Source: Naematelia aurantialba
Lineage: Eukaryota > Basidiomycota > Tremellomycetes > Tremellales > Naemateliaceae
Assembly (NCBI GenBank): GCA_021527695.1
Contig: JAKFAO010000008.1
Coordinates: 558,001 to 622,000 of the forward strand
DNA length: 64,000 nt
Direction: 5' to 3'
The translations under genes were made by a program, and so were the position numbers. The notes beneath the pieces are model-generated. The model was given only the letters and a program-made list of their open reading frames with translations, made no database searches and was not told where the DNA came from. The first letter of the stretch is position 1. Each line of letters starts with the position of its first letter. Positions 1 to 11,219 of the stretch are shown here, in pieces.

Positions 1-1088
1 GTTTCAGTGGATGTTCTGTTGCCTGTTTGGGAGTTGAGGCTCTCGATGTCGGTGTCCATGAGGATGAAGGAAGTAAACGGAAAGTCGTTCTTCGAGGTGG
101 ACTGATTGATTCTAGCAGCACGTTTTCCGCCGAACCCTCCGAAGAAATGCTATTTGACCGCCTCATAGAAACAGTCATGTCGATCTCGGGACTGGGAGAC
201 CGTTCGGTTTTGGCTGGCGGCGACATTGCCGAGTCCAAACTAGTAGCTTGGGCCGAGTCCCTAGAGATCATCCATACAGATTTGTGTTTACTGGTTCCCT
301 TCACGATCTCTTCACAAACAGCCTTGACGTATTTTGCCGTGGCGCCCCGTCGGATCAGATCGTCCGGGCTGAAACCTTCTTGTAGCAGTTTACGGATAAC
401 GTCCATGTACTGCCTGGCTTCGGAGGGTGAAATATCTGGAGAATCATCAGTGGCCTCACAACACGTGCACGCATCGAAAGAAGCGTGCAAGTTGGGACTC
501 ACCTGTTGGTGCTGATGCGACTGGACCTGGAGATACCTCTTTGCCTTTTCCTTTACGATCAGGTCGGGGTTGTGGTATTGCCAGGGTACTGGTTGAACCG
601 GACGACTGCACAGATGACCTCCGCGGACGGTACTCAGCTGAGAATGAGGGCCCAGACGAGCTTGAATGATGTCGAGGTGGTGAATACCGACGTTGTCGAC
701 TGCGGTCCTCCATTTGCATCTCAAAGGGCATCTCTTCGTCTTCGCTAATCTCTCCTTCCTCCTTCTCTTCTTCCTGCGATTTGTCGACCTTTGAGATATC
801 GACGTTTGCCAGTGGAGCGATCAAGTTCGACATGGACCGGTTGTCAGATGAAGCGTACGTGGGCTCGCTTGGTGAGTCATCTGCGGTCATGGTCACCTTC
901 TGTCGCTTTGCGCTATACAATGCTGCCGAGCGCAAAGAGGCGATGTCGGTTCGGGACGCTTGAGGTCGGAAAACCTGAGCGGGCGCAGAAGAGGCGAGGG
1001 ACCCAGGGATAGAGGGGGCAGCAGCATGACTATATGATACAGTAGGGATGGGGCTTCGCGTTGGGGCCGGACTGGCGCTCATTCTCAT
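1..1088 (-). CDS. Unrecognised low-complexity protein, N-terminal part (runs off the left edge)
   Basis: Reading leftward from an ATG at 1088, exon 1 (to about 504) encodes a Ser/Pro/Ala-rich segment with an acidic stretch (EEEKEEGEISEDEE) and Arg/Ser-rich patches. A GTGAGT donor near 503 and a TCTCCAG acceptor near 442 join it in frame to an exon open to the window edge. That exon starts with a compact, probably helical segment (EARQYMDVIRKLLQEGF, then a KAVCEEIV motif), followed by more Ser/Pro-rich sequence with SP sites. No catalytic motif or known family is recognised. The composition resembles a nuclear or RNA-associated regulatory protein, but that is only an impression. The open frame extends farther left to a TTG codon near 1106; the first real ATG is at 1088. 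The C-terminus lies outside the window. Confidence 0.6.
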
Positions 1089-1232
1089 TGATATTTCACG
1101 TCCCAATCTCCTCGGCCCGCCTGGCTGTTCTCCGACGCGTTGTACGGTCTATCAATCGATCTCAGCTCTGACGTTGATTCCTCTGGACTCCAAGCGTCCA
1201 GAGCTTTGTGGGTTTTATCTCATGGCCACGTC

Positions 1233-1311
1233 GGCAGAGTCAGAGAGACAGAGAGTGAGAGAAATTGACAGAGAGAGAGAGAGAGAAAGGAGAGTGAGGG
1301 AGAAGAGAGAG
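1233..1311. repeat. GA-rich microsatellite in the 5' flank of the preceding gene
   Basis: A run of GAGA units, interrupted by GAC, GTGAG and AAGG variants, is followed by a short A run. It lies about 150-220 bp upstream of the ATG at 1088. GA/TC tracts are common in fungal promoters and 5' UTRs; no specific function is evident. Confidence 0.8.
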
Positions 1312-1527
1312 TAAAAAAACCAAGTCCTTTCAGATACCCAGTCTGAAAATTGCCTAAAGCGGCAAGTGTTTCAGCCTGAGGAATGCACTTGTAGTCGCCG
1401 ATGTTCTGGTGGCTGCTGCACACTCATCGTGACAAGCGGCCAGACGCTTTATGGACGATAGATGTGCATGCAGGTGAGAGTGAACAGATTCTCAATCTAC
1501 GGACCAGGCAAAGTCCTCCTTGCTCCA

Positions 1528-2812
1528 TCATGGCTTCTTCTCGGTGGCCGAGCCTCGCAGCCAAGACGGCAAACAGCTCAAGAGATATTGGCTCCATGTG
1601 ATGGCTTTGCCCTTCTCCCAGTCCTGGACCCAGTCTGGCGGCGCCACCTCTACCTTGGACTTTATCCTCCAGTCGTGACCGTCGGGGAAGATCTTCTCCA
1701 GCACAAGGTACTCGACAACACGTCTACTGTGCTCAACAGGCGGTTTTAAGCCGTTATGGGTGGTTAATACCTGTGGTGTTTCCGATCAGCGGAACGCGAC
1801 CTGGACTGTACAACTACACTCAAGAACACAAATAGAGTTTTCAACGCACCTGAGTTGTATCGAAGCGCACGCATATTTGCGCAACGCTGTGATCAGGATC
1901 GTCTGGAAAAGGCGCCGTTGCCGCCCATCTGATTTGGGGTCGGGAGCCCTTTCCGCCCTCTTCCTTGGTCTTTATTCGCCAACTCATCCTGCGTCCCATC
2001 ATCGCCACTTGCATCCCCCGCCGGAGTGCGTCGTCACACGCGACCGCCTTCAGCAGCTCCCTATTTTTCCTAGCGGCACCCTCAGGTCCTGTCTAGATAC
2101 GTGGGCTGGAAAACTCACTCGGCCTGTGCCCTGCAAAAATCCTCGTAGAGCAGCGGGACCTCATGGTCAAGGAACTCTGATGCCATTTTGCGCAACGATC
2201 TGACCAACGGAAAGGCCCGCTTAGCGCCTGGAACCACGCCCTCGCGCAGGAGTGCCCCATATCTGCAACAGACATTAGTCGAGCTACCGAGATCATGCAG
2301 TAAGACGTAAAGCACTCACGATTGTCGACTCTGCAACACTACAGCATCCCGGCCGAAGAATGCATACTTGAAGTAATCGTACTCGTCCTTCGTCCCGCGA
2401 TGTGCTTCCAGCCAACGCCATTGAAATGGAGGTGTGGTGCGCTGTACTGATAGACATGGTCAGCTTTTGCGCTGGCAGCCGTGGCAGAAAGGTCGAGCAT
2501 CTCACCAAAGACGAATGGCACTTGGAAGGTCTTTGGGTTGAAGGTTCTACGCTGTCGCTGGGCTCTTTCGACCATCATGCGTGCTTCGGCGATCTTTTTG
2601 TCGGCCTCTTCCAGTCCCGACTGACCATATGAGGGGGAGGGAGTAGTCGTGGATGAGGCCTGCTCTGCCAGCCGTGGTGCGGTAGAAGCTTGGCGACGAG
2701 GATAAGCCAAGGGAGGCAAGGTGGTGGAAGACGAAGACGCGAAGAAACTCTGTCTCGCCGTGAAGGAGATGACAGATCCACGGACCGTCCGGGTACCTAT
2801 CGCCAGCGACAT
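1528..2812 (-). CDS. Mitochondrial Tim44-like domain protein (MRPL45/Mba1 type)
   Basis: Start chosen at the ATG at 2812. The first 60 or so residues are rich in Arg, Ser and Ala with almost no acids, as in a mitochondrial presequence. A charged helix (EEADKKIAEARMMVERAQ) and the body FQWRWLEAHRGTKDEYDYF follow. Four exons are read: donor GTGAGA near 2506 with acceptor ATCAG near 2443, then introns near 2331-2274, 2133-2066 and 1849-1768. After splicing the C-terminus shows the typical Tim44/MRPL45 pattern: VRFDTTQ, then VVEYLVLEK, then a conserved Trp-Arg-Ile-Lys segment. Family members bind the inner membrane and either tether mitochondrial ribosomes (Mba1, mL45) or form part of the import motor (Tim44). 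The length of roughly 300 residues and lack of a Tim44 N-terminal region favour the ribosome-receptor or mL45 type; the exact orthologue is uncertain. Confidence 0.75.
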
Positions 2813-3059
2813 GGCAGTCGTCGCTCTTTGGTTGACGGGCTGTTGACCTGCTTGGTGCTTTTTTGAATACAGAAGAGGGGATGGACGAATCGAAAGATGG
2901 GGGGAGTTTCGAAACGCGGAATTGGTGCCCGATGATTGTGGACTGGTGAAATCTCGTTCTTTGAAGACTCGAAGCATTTACACCATCTCATCCCATGTAT
3001 CCTCGAACGGGTCACATAACACATCCTCGAGTCAGTTGACTAGTAGTAGCGACATTGGA

Positions 3060-4296
3060 ATGTCGAGAACTATCTTGACGTCTGCAGCAAGCATTCGCGG
3101 TTTCCATTTCCCCCGTTCAACCATCTTCCTCCCTGTGGTCTCCCCTTCTTCACCTAAGGAACCTCTCTCTCCTCGCTTCCAAGGCTCTGTGATCATGCGC
3201 AGAACATCCTCAAAGCCTTCAGCTCGCCCGGAAGGTCTGTAGACAGCCATATCCTACTTTGGCCAGCTGAAGCCCAGGACGCAGATATCGACGAATTCCT
3301 CGCATCATACCCCAACCAATCGCAGAGCGAGAGCGACGTCAATCTGCGTTTCTACTCCAATACACTACGGATGCTACCAGACAACGTGACTTACGAGGAA
3401 TTCATGCAGTCGCATGGACGAGACTGGGTTGAGCTCGAGCTGAACCAGTGAGTCCATTCGCGGGCGTTTGTGGCCTGCAATCTGATCTCGCTGTAGCGGA
3501 TTTATCCAATGTCAGGAGCTTTGGCCGATGGACTCGGGGTACAAGATCTGATATGGACCAGGGCTGTTTCCAATCCGAGAGCGGGGTGTTAATCCCTTTG
3601 CACGACCACTTGAAGTGCATGAAGCCAAGGCCATGTCGGAGGATCCGGTGATCCTTGCCCGGCTCCTAAGGTCCTACCAGATGGTGAGTGCTAGAGCGCA
3701 TTGTTCTGCGTTACTGACAGGCGCGCAGATGCTTAAATTCTATGGTATTGGCTTCAACGGGGGCAGGTTGCAGCCGACTTCAGAGGCGCGAGACCGGCGT
3801 GAGTTTGACCCCCCCTTCTATTCTCCTCTTCGCAGAATGTGGACGAGGTGGGAGTGGAGGCTGACGGATACTGCTGCCCTGGTGCATCCATTCTCGCCCA
3901 TACTCGCCATGTTGTATGTTGTTCCACACCATCCAATCTCTGGCCCGCTCGCCTTCAGTTCAAAACCTGCGGTACAACACCCACAATCTTCTCCGCCTCA
4001 CCCGGATCCTCAAACACCTCTCTGAAATCGCGCCTCTCCAGTCTCACGCGGCGGTGCTCGTGCTCTACTTGACCGCATTGCACAGCGAAGGGCAGCTTGA
4101 TCTCTCAGTGGGGACGCTCGCGGGTGACAGTATTGAGCGGTGGTGGGGTAATTGTTTTCGGGACGAAGGAGAGCGCGCAGAGGTCAGGCGGGTCGTCATG
4201 GCGAGAGGGGGGTTCGGGGCGCAGGTCTGGGGGTTCCAGGAATTTGGCGACTGGTATGATGCCCGAGAGAAGCGGGGTTGGGTCGCGCAGGAGTAG
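3060..4296 (+). CDS. Opioid growth factor receptor (OGFr) domain protein
   Basis: Spliced exons give the OGFr conserved region in order: NLRFYSNTLRMLPD, a short linker, GFIQCQELWP, the diagnostic LFPIRERGVNPFA, an LLRSYQMMLKFYGI motif, and after two more introns HNLLRLTRILKHLSEI. The C-terminus has a DSIERWWGNCF segment and ends at TAG 4294-4296. In animals the domain belongs to a nuclear-envelope receptor for met-enkephalin; in fungi the same fold occurs in uncharacterised proteins, so no ligand should be inferred. The first exon is the weak point: ATG 3060 joined through an intron of about 59 nt (3100-3158) gives an open frame into CDHAQNILKAF, but an upstream start is possible. A divergent promoter of about 250 bp is shared with the mitochondrial protein to the left. 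Confidence 0.8.
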
Positions 4297-4483
4297 GCGT
4301 GGCATGTGGCTGGAATTGCATCTGCCCTGTAGCCTACATATCTCCACACTTGTAGCTCGTACTCGGAAGCCAGCCATTGTCTGTTACACATGCATCTCGT
4401 ACTTGAGATACTGCCGTGGCACGTAGCTTTCTACAAAGACGCATGTCAAGGTCGTGAAGACTCGGGGCCCGTTCACTCGGACG

Positions 4484-5377
4484 ATGAAACGTGCCACAGA
4501 CGCCACCGAAACCGCGACATTCAATGCACCTCAACTTGAAACCCAACCAATGTCAGTATCGGGCCATCCCCAAGCCCCTGCTGCTGTTGCTGTCGGGACC
4601 TCGCGCTGCCCAGCTTCAACGCTTCCAGCCACGACCTCAACCTCAGCCTCAACGTCAGCCTCGACCGCAGCCTCAGCTACAGGCGCTGATGCGCCTCCCG
4701 CCCATGCCTCTGCCAGCGGTGCGCGATCGACAGTAGAGCTGCCCGCCGAGTCAGAGTCGTACTTCTCAGCCCTGCTGAACAGGACACTACGCATCACGGT
4801 GCGCGACTCGCGTGTGTTTATCGGCACTTTCATCTGCGTCGACAAGCTGTGCAATATTGTGCTGTCGTGTACGGACGAGCTGCGCGGGGTCGCGGACTTT
4901 GGCAGCGTTACCGAGTCGCACGTCACGGGAGGCGCGGAGGCGGCAACGATGGCGGGCCGCAGTGATGTGCACGCCGACAAGGCGGAGGTAGGGAACGCAG
5001 AGAACGCAGAAGACGCAGAGGGAGAGAACGGAGAGAATGCAGAGGGAGGGAACGCAGAGAACGCAGAGGGAGAGAACGGACAGAATGCAGAGGGAGAGAA
5101 CGCACAGAACGCAGAGGTAGAGAACGCAGAGAACGCAGAGAACGCAGAGGGAGAGAACGGATTCAGGGAGAATCAAGAGGAGGGACAGAACGGAGAGGGG
5201 CCGACAGAGTCAGCAGAGGCAGTCAGGCGGAACAGGGCAATGTACTACCCTGCCAGCGCGAGGGATCCACGAGACGGCCCCGGCAGGGGCGGGCGCTTTG
5301 TCGGTCTCGTCATGGTGCCCGGAGCCGAGGCTGTCAAGATCGAGCTTGTCGAGGACGACGGTATAGACGTTCTCTAG
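4484..5377 (+). CDS. NAA38: NatC N-alpha-acetyltransferase auxiliary subunit, LSm-like (NAA38/Mak31)
   Basis: A single uninterrupted frame of 297 residues from ATG 4484; the frame also extends to a GTG at 4454, which is not a credible start. An Ala/Ser/Thr-rich tail of about 90 residues precedes the Sm1 motif (YFSALLNRTLRITVRDSRVF, then IGTFICVDKLCNIVL). The Sm2 motif (RFVGLVMVPGAEAVKIEL) closes the protein. This is the layout of NAA38/LSMD1, the small subunit of NatC, which acetylates cytosolic proteins starting Met-Leu, Met-Ile or Met-Phe with NAA30 and NAA35. The oddity is an insert of about 135 residues between Sm1 and Sm2, much of it an acidic Asn/Ala/Glu/Gly tandem repeat. Usual family members are far shorter. 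No splice-site pair that would remove the insert cleanly was seen. Confidence 0.8.
   Translation: MKRATDATETATFNAPQLETQPMSVSGHPQAPAAVAVGTSRCPASTLPATTSTSASTSASTAASATGADAPPAHASASGARSTVELPAESESYFSALLNRTLRITVRDSRVFIGTFICVDKLCNIVLSCTDELRGVADFGSVTESHVTGGAEAATMAGRSDVHADKAEVGNAENAEDAEGENGENAEGGNAENAEGENGQNAEGENAQNAEVENAENAENAEGENGFRENQEEGQNGEGPTESAEAVRRNRAMYYPASARDPRDGPGRGGRFVGLVMVPGAEAVKIELVEDDGIDVL
4993..5165 (+). repeat. In-frame coding minisatellite (NAE/GEN triplets) inside NAA38
   Basis: The DNA repeats 9- and 15-bp variants of AACGCAGAG and GGAGAGAAC. The protein reads as alternating NAE and GEN tripeptides. All unit lengths are multiples of three, so expansion keeps the frame. On the opposite strand the same tract gives a long Leu/Cys/Val-rich open frame, which is a compositional shadow. 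Confidence 0.9.
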
Positions 5378-5470
5378 CATGACGCCGTAACGACTACTGT
5401 CACAATGCCAGAGGATGGATCGAGCAAGAGCTGTCACTCGCAAGCGTCAGCATCGCACACATCGCACACA

Positions 5471-5620
5471 TCGCAAGCATCGCAGACAGCAGCAGAACAG
5501 TCGCAAGCATCGCAGACAGCAGCAGAACAGTCGCAAGCATCGCAGACAGCGGCAAGACAGTCGCAAGCATCGCACACAGCGGCAGAACGATGACCAGCAT
5601 CGCAGACAGCAGCAGAACAG
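5471..5620. repeat. Five tandem copies of a 30-bp minisatellite
   Basis: Five near-identical 30-bp units lie head to tail, each starting TCGCAAGCATCGCAGACAGC (first unit 5471-5500). Copies 3-5 have a few substitutions, and the fifth begins TGACCAGCATCGCAG. The array lies in the 674-bp convergent gap between NAA38 and VPS15, probably in the 3' UTR of one of them. The plus-strand frame is open through most units because 30 is divisible by three. Confidence 0.9.
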
Positions 5621-6051
5621 CCAAAGCTAGACCCGCGAGTCTATCCCGAGCCGCCCGATCTTCACACGAGTCAAGCAACACGTCTGCCCACGCTCGCGCG
5701 ACTTCACCCGCACCTCGAGCACCCACTCTGAGCCCCTCTTAACCCCGTGTCCAACTCTCACATCCGGTGGACCCTCACGGCCCAGACGAGAGATCTGCGC
5801 CCCGACTGCGACATGTGCGCCATGTGCGCCATGTGCCACTCACAGCTACCCCTTGCACCATGCATCTTCTGCCCGACGTGTTACATGACTGTATGAATTT
5901 GACAAAGCACTCGGACCGGCTCGCGAGACAGCCACGTCTGAAGGGTATATTGAATGCCAGATATACGTCCAAATCCCGTTTCGACCCAGTACCCTGTCTC
6001 CTCGTCTGCCGTCCCTCATCGTCCGCGTCTACTCAGAGTTCCCTGATCCCC

Positions 6052-9000
6052 TCACCTCCCCCCACTCTCCATCCTCCAGACCTTGACGACCCCGCTCCGA
6101 TCCGCACTGATCACGCAGCTCGAAAACGGCGTCTCGACCGTCCCCAGCGCCGAGATGGCGTCATAGTGCGGCCGCAGCGGCTGGCGCTGCGACAGGCCCG
6201 TATGCGCGCTCGTCGACTGGCGATGCGACGTGGGCACGGTGTAGAACAATGCTGGAACGGACGTGGATCCTTGTCTGTACGCCTGTCAGCCGCCACTTGT
6301 ACCCTTGACCTGGACACAGGACTGAGGACTGACTTGAACGACACGTCCTTCTCCTTCGGTGATCCACAAATCACAAACCCCTCGTTCGGCCGCGCCAAAT
6401 CCCAGTACCTCACCACCCGGTCCTCGCCTGCCGTGATCATCCACCCCGGATTCGCATTGGCCGCCGCGAGCGCCTTGGCCTCGGGAACCGACATGAGCAT
6501 CGACATGGACCCCGACCCCTCTTCGTCCCTGTTTTGCAGGGACACAAAGCTCTGCCCTACTGCCAGCGCTAGGACCGACGACGGCTGCGTGGTATCGGTG
6601 TTGGCCAGGTCGGACCTCGTCTTGGCCAGCTCGGCAATAAGCGCTGCCTTGTCCGAGACCACTTCAGACGATGTCGACGCCGACGACGACGACGATGGCG
6701 GCTGCTGCTGGGCAGACGCAGGTCCAGGCGCTTTCGAGCTCGAGCTGGGCCGCGTCGATCGGACCTCGTATACCTCTACGAGCCTTGAATCCTCGATATC
6801 CCACACTTCGACTTGAGGCGCGTCCTCGGACTTGCGCTTTATGGAAACAGCGATCCACCGTCCTTTGCCGCGTGCAGGATGGATCTGGCACGACGTGATT
6901 CCTCCACCGGCCCGCCATGTTTTGAGCAGTAGGCCGAATCGCAGATCCCAAAGACTGAGATTACCCGACTCGGTCCCCACGACCACCCAGTGCATCGACG
7001 GGCAAACGGCAGTGATCACGCCGAGCTCGAGCGGATGCTGGAATCGAGAAGTAAGGGTCATATTCCGCATATCTAGCAGTGCGATGACTGAAGTCGACGT
7101 GATAATAAACAGTAGCGATTCTGCCGTCAGCCAAGCAGCATGGTTACACTCACCATGGAGATGCGTCACAAAAGTCACATGCCCGTCCTTCTCCTCCGGT
7201 CTCCATGCCCGGATACACTCGACCCGACCATATTTCGCCGACCCTCCACTACCGCTGACGTGGACCCTGATGACGTGCAGTCCGCCCGTCTCGGCTGCTA
7301 CTGCCAGGCAATGCGTATTTTCGATTCTGCACATTGATGAGATCGGACCGTCCATCCGATACGTCAACCTAGGTTTCGCCGTGACACTCCGTTCCAATTT
7401 CGCAGTGTCCCAGACCAGGACTTGCGAGTCGGCCGACGCAGTTGCGAAGAACAGCTGATCAGGCGAGGTCACGGTAGCTATGACAGCTCCGGTATGCTGA
7501 GTCAGATGTGCAATCATTGTGACGCCTTGAGCGCTGCCCGCTTTGGGTCGAGGACCGCGCTTCCGATGACTTGCCACGACCCGTGGTCCGAAATCGAGCA
7601 AGGGTTCGCGGTAGTTCTCCAGATCGATCTGTTCGAGGAACGCTCGCACGCCCGGATCCTGCCCTTCGTACGAGCTGCTATATGGTGCAATGGATTCTTT
7701 CGCACCTGATGTCGAGGCAACCACGGTGGGTGTAGAACGACCAGACGACGGCTCATCGTGTATCGAAGTAGTTCCAACCGCCACGGTATGAGACGACGCA
7801 ACAGCGGGAGCAGCTTTGGAGTCAAGTTTCTTCCGACCATTCTTCCGCATCACAGCAAGATCGATGCTGGACGATATAGCGGAATCGGACGGACTTTGAT
7901 CCGCAGGCTGAACGACAGGTTCGGGCGTTGATCTGTCAGATGCTCGGGATGGAGGTTCCATCGTGGCGAGCCGCTTGCGAAGCTCGTCAAGAGGATTGTC
8001 GATACTCTTGACACTTCTGCCTGCAAACGAAGTTCGACGGCTTGGATCTGCGTCCTGTAGATGTGGCCGTAGTCTTCGTGTATCCACCTTGTCAACACCG
8101 ACGGTACGAGGACTGATAAAGACTGTCTGAGGTGTGACGCCGAGGTCCGTCAGTGAGACTGTTTTGCCTTCAGTGAGCTCTGCTTCGGGTGGACGTTGTG
8201 ACTCTGTCGTTTCGCGCCTGCGCACGACGTCAGCCTTCAAAGAATAGAGAGTTGCGGTGCTACGTACGCCCTCAATGCATGAGCTTGCTTGACAATAAAG
8301 TCTCGCATCGCAATGATCTTCTTTTCGTCCTGTGCCGAGATACCCTTTTCCCTTAGGGCAGACCTGTGTCGTCTCAGTCATACAGCTGGGAAATGAATGA
8401 AAGGGCCATACGGGGTAGTCTCCTTGCCTCCTCCCGTCGCTGATCGAACCAGAGTCGACTTGCTGCTAGCTTTTGTGGTCCCTTTGAACCAGAAGCCTGC
8501 TGGCGTGTCTTGAATAGCAGCAGTCTTGGCAGCATCAAGCGTAGCTCGGGATATCTTGCACGCAATCAGTCCTATCCTCTCATCATTAAAAGTATTACTC
8601 ACTGGAGGCAATAGTGCAGACAGAATGGACTCTTCGTCTAGCTCCAATACATCTGAATGCAAAGCGGGTCGTAGATTGGGATAGAGGATACACCAGACAT
8701 CGGAAGGAGGTAAATTCCGAGCGGCAGCAGCGATGAAGCCAGCAGAACCTGCAGACATTAGCAGGGTTTCGTCTCTTGACAAACTCAACTCACCTTGACG
8801 TATCCAAGTATTCGGATGTGCCACAAAACCCCTAATAGCGAAGAATACATCCCAAAGACGCATCCTCGGCAATAGCCCCAGAGCAGCCAAGCTAGTCAGG
8901 CTCGCGATCACCCGGGCCACCACAGCTTCTTCAGCATCTGCCAATGCCTGCAACATGAGCGGCAAGACGTATTCCTCTATCGCTCTGATACCGATAAAGG

Positions 9001-11219
9001 CCCCGACGCCAACAATGCCGTCGAAGAAAGCAAGGCGGAGTAGCCAGTCCCGGTCGTTCAGGTAGGTCATGATGTGACTGAGCACGGTTTCGCTAGACTT
9101 CTGGCGGCCAAAGAAGAGGCACAGATCGGCGATATCAGACAACATCGCACGCTTGACGTTGCTCGACGAATCGACCAGAAGCGTCGTTGCCTGTTCTTCC
9201 ACAACCTGCTGGATCTCATGCAGCATGGCATCGTAGTCAGGCTGACGTCATCAGTCTTGCCAATCTGCAAGACTTACCTCTATCACGCCAGAAGCTTCGA
9301 GCTCTGCCTTGTCAACCTTGGCAGCTTGGCTCAGTTCGAGCATGCTGATCGCTGCATCCGCCAGCCTGACCAATCCGCGAGCATAGGTGGAACGGACAAA
9401 GACGTCGGCGTCCGTCGCCAGATGCCGAAGCTGTGGGAAGAGATATTCGGGAATGAATGTCGCATTGAGAGGAGCGATCGACCGCACTGACTCGACCTGT
9501 GACTCTTCAGTGACTCCTCCGAGACTATATCTTTGGATAACTTACCACAAGGACGAGGACTCGACAGGCCTCGGCACGTACAATAGCGACATCATCGCTC
9601 AGCAGCTCGACGACGAACGGGATGATTCGATCGACCTTGTCCTCATCCATCAAGTACGGCAGGAGGTTGAGGAAGAGGTGTAGGCCGTGTAAGCGAGACG
9701 TTGGCCAGATACAATTCCGTATAGAGGCGGTGACGAGGTTCAGGAGGAGTAAGGCCGGACCATCTGGCAGGTGTGAGTTCAACAAACATAGGTATGTCGC
9801 CAAACTCACTGGGGTCAATGTCATTTCCCTTCTTTTCGAGATGGATAGAGATCGAGTCCCATTCGTCAAGCATGCGATCGATTCTTGTGCCAGGCAATGG
9901 GGCGACCTTTTGGAGGAAAGGAGTATCCGGTCCTTCCGGCAGCTCCGACAGAGAAGAGGTATATTCACTCAGAAACGTGTAGAAATACTCTGGGAAGATG
10001 GATCCCCGGAAGTCTGTCAGAAGTCGATCGAAGCTCGGACGGTAGCTAGGCTCTCTGGATAACATTTGACTGATCATTGTCTATCCCCGGGTTAGCCCAA
10101 CCCGTGACAGTGGACAGGAGGGTCACCGACTCACCTTGACGTTTCCGTCCTCAATGTTGTCCAGGATTCCTTCTAGACCGACGCTTCCCTCTCGGTATGC
10201 AAACATCTCGCTCAGACTGAAGACGGTGCGTCCATCACTCCACATCTCCGCTAACACGCATCCAGCACTAAAGACGTCCATCTCTTCCGTGACCCTGCCA
10301 TTACGCTTGCTCCACGCATCACCTCCGCCGGCGAGGCTGCGCCTCTCTTCGGCCAGCTTTGAGTCGGCAGAGAAGAACCGCTCAGGCGCAATATAGCATG
10401 TGCGGCGGGCTGAAGTGTCGTAGAAGAAGGAAAAGTCTGATGGATCGTCCAGCGGTAGAAATGTGGGTTTGAAGGACGATGAGAAATCTGTAAGAAGAAG
10501 GCGGAGATCTGAGGTGAGGAGGACGTTCTCGGATTTGATATCGCCGTGAGAGATCTATGCGACATGAGCTGGCATTCGGACATGGAGCTAGAGCAGCTAA
10601 CTTTTCTAATGCGGGCATCGCGTAAGCAATTTAACAGCTGGAATCCGATCCATTTCTTTTCCACCTCTGCCAAATAGGGCTGCATTCTGAGTTTCCATCA
10701 GCCTCACCACGGCCATTTCTGAGCGTGCTCAACCACGTCTGACTCACGACACTCTGTCGTAGAGATTGCTTCCAGCCCACTGCCGAACGAGATATCCCGC
10801 CTTTTCCGTCTCCACGAAACTCATATAGCTCATGCAGCTAACGAGATCTTCCAGCGCCTCACGCTCAGCCTTGAGTCGGCGCTGAATCACTCGGAGGGAC
10901 ATGGTCGGATCGGGCTTGATGAAGATCTTGAGGACCAGCGGGCCGAAAGCATGGCGTACCGAGATTGTCTTGAGGAACCTTGACGTAGATAAACTGCGCC
11001 GTACATTAGTCCAGCAGCGGGCTTATCGCAGGCAAAGAGTTGAATAGGGAGCAGCAAGAGGGGGACAGGAAGCGTACCTCTTGTCATAGGAGATGTTACC
11101 TAGCTCAGCAACATACGAGTCCAGAGCCGTCGAGCTGTTTTCGAAGGTCAGTTTGGTGACCGTAATAGCCGCAAGAGATGCTTCACTCACGCTCTGGCCA
11201 TGGACGAGATATTCCCCAT
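6052..11219 (-). CDS. VPS15: VPS15 serine/threonine kinase-like regulatory subunit of the class III PI3-kinase complex
   Basis: Start ATG 11219 gives MGNISSMARA, with the N-myristoylation Gly2 typical of VPS15. The kinase domain follows through several introns: VLKIFIK with the VAIK-type lysine, the catalytic loop ISHGDIKSENVLL, LLTDFSSSFKPTFLP where a normal kinase has DFG, RRTCYIAPERFF and DVFSAGCVLAEMW. A HEAT-repeat region (about 9700-8400) and a C-terminal WD40 propeller follow (HTGAVIATVTSPD, then VLVWDT, WIAVSI and the last blade SGVVKVWRM). The last intron uses acceptor GCGTACAG near 6320, and the stop is at 6052-6054. The domain order kinase-HEAT-WD40 is diagnostic. VPS15 anchors VPS34 with Atg6/Beclin in endosomal sorting and autophagy. 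No truncation was found. Confidence 0.95.

Noticed and set aside
4787..5176. Leu/Cys/Val-rich minus-strand frame looking like a membrane protein
   Set aside because: It is the complement of the NAA38 minisatellite. The plus strand carries the recognised Sm motifs.
5767..6816. 349-codon plus-strand frame antisense to the VPS15 3' end
   Set aside because: The minus strand here encodes the conserved last WD40 blades. The plus frame is low complexity.
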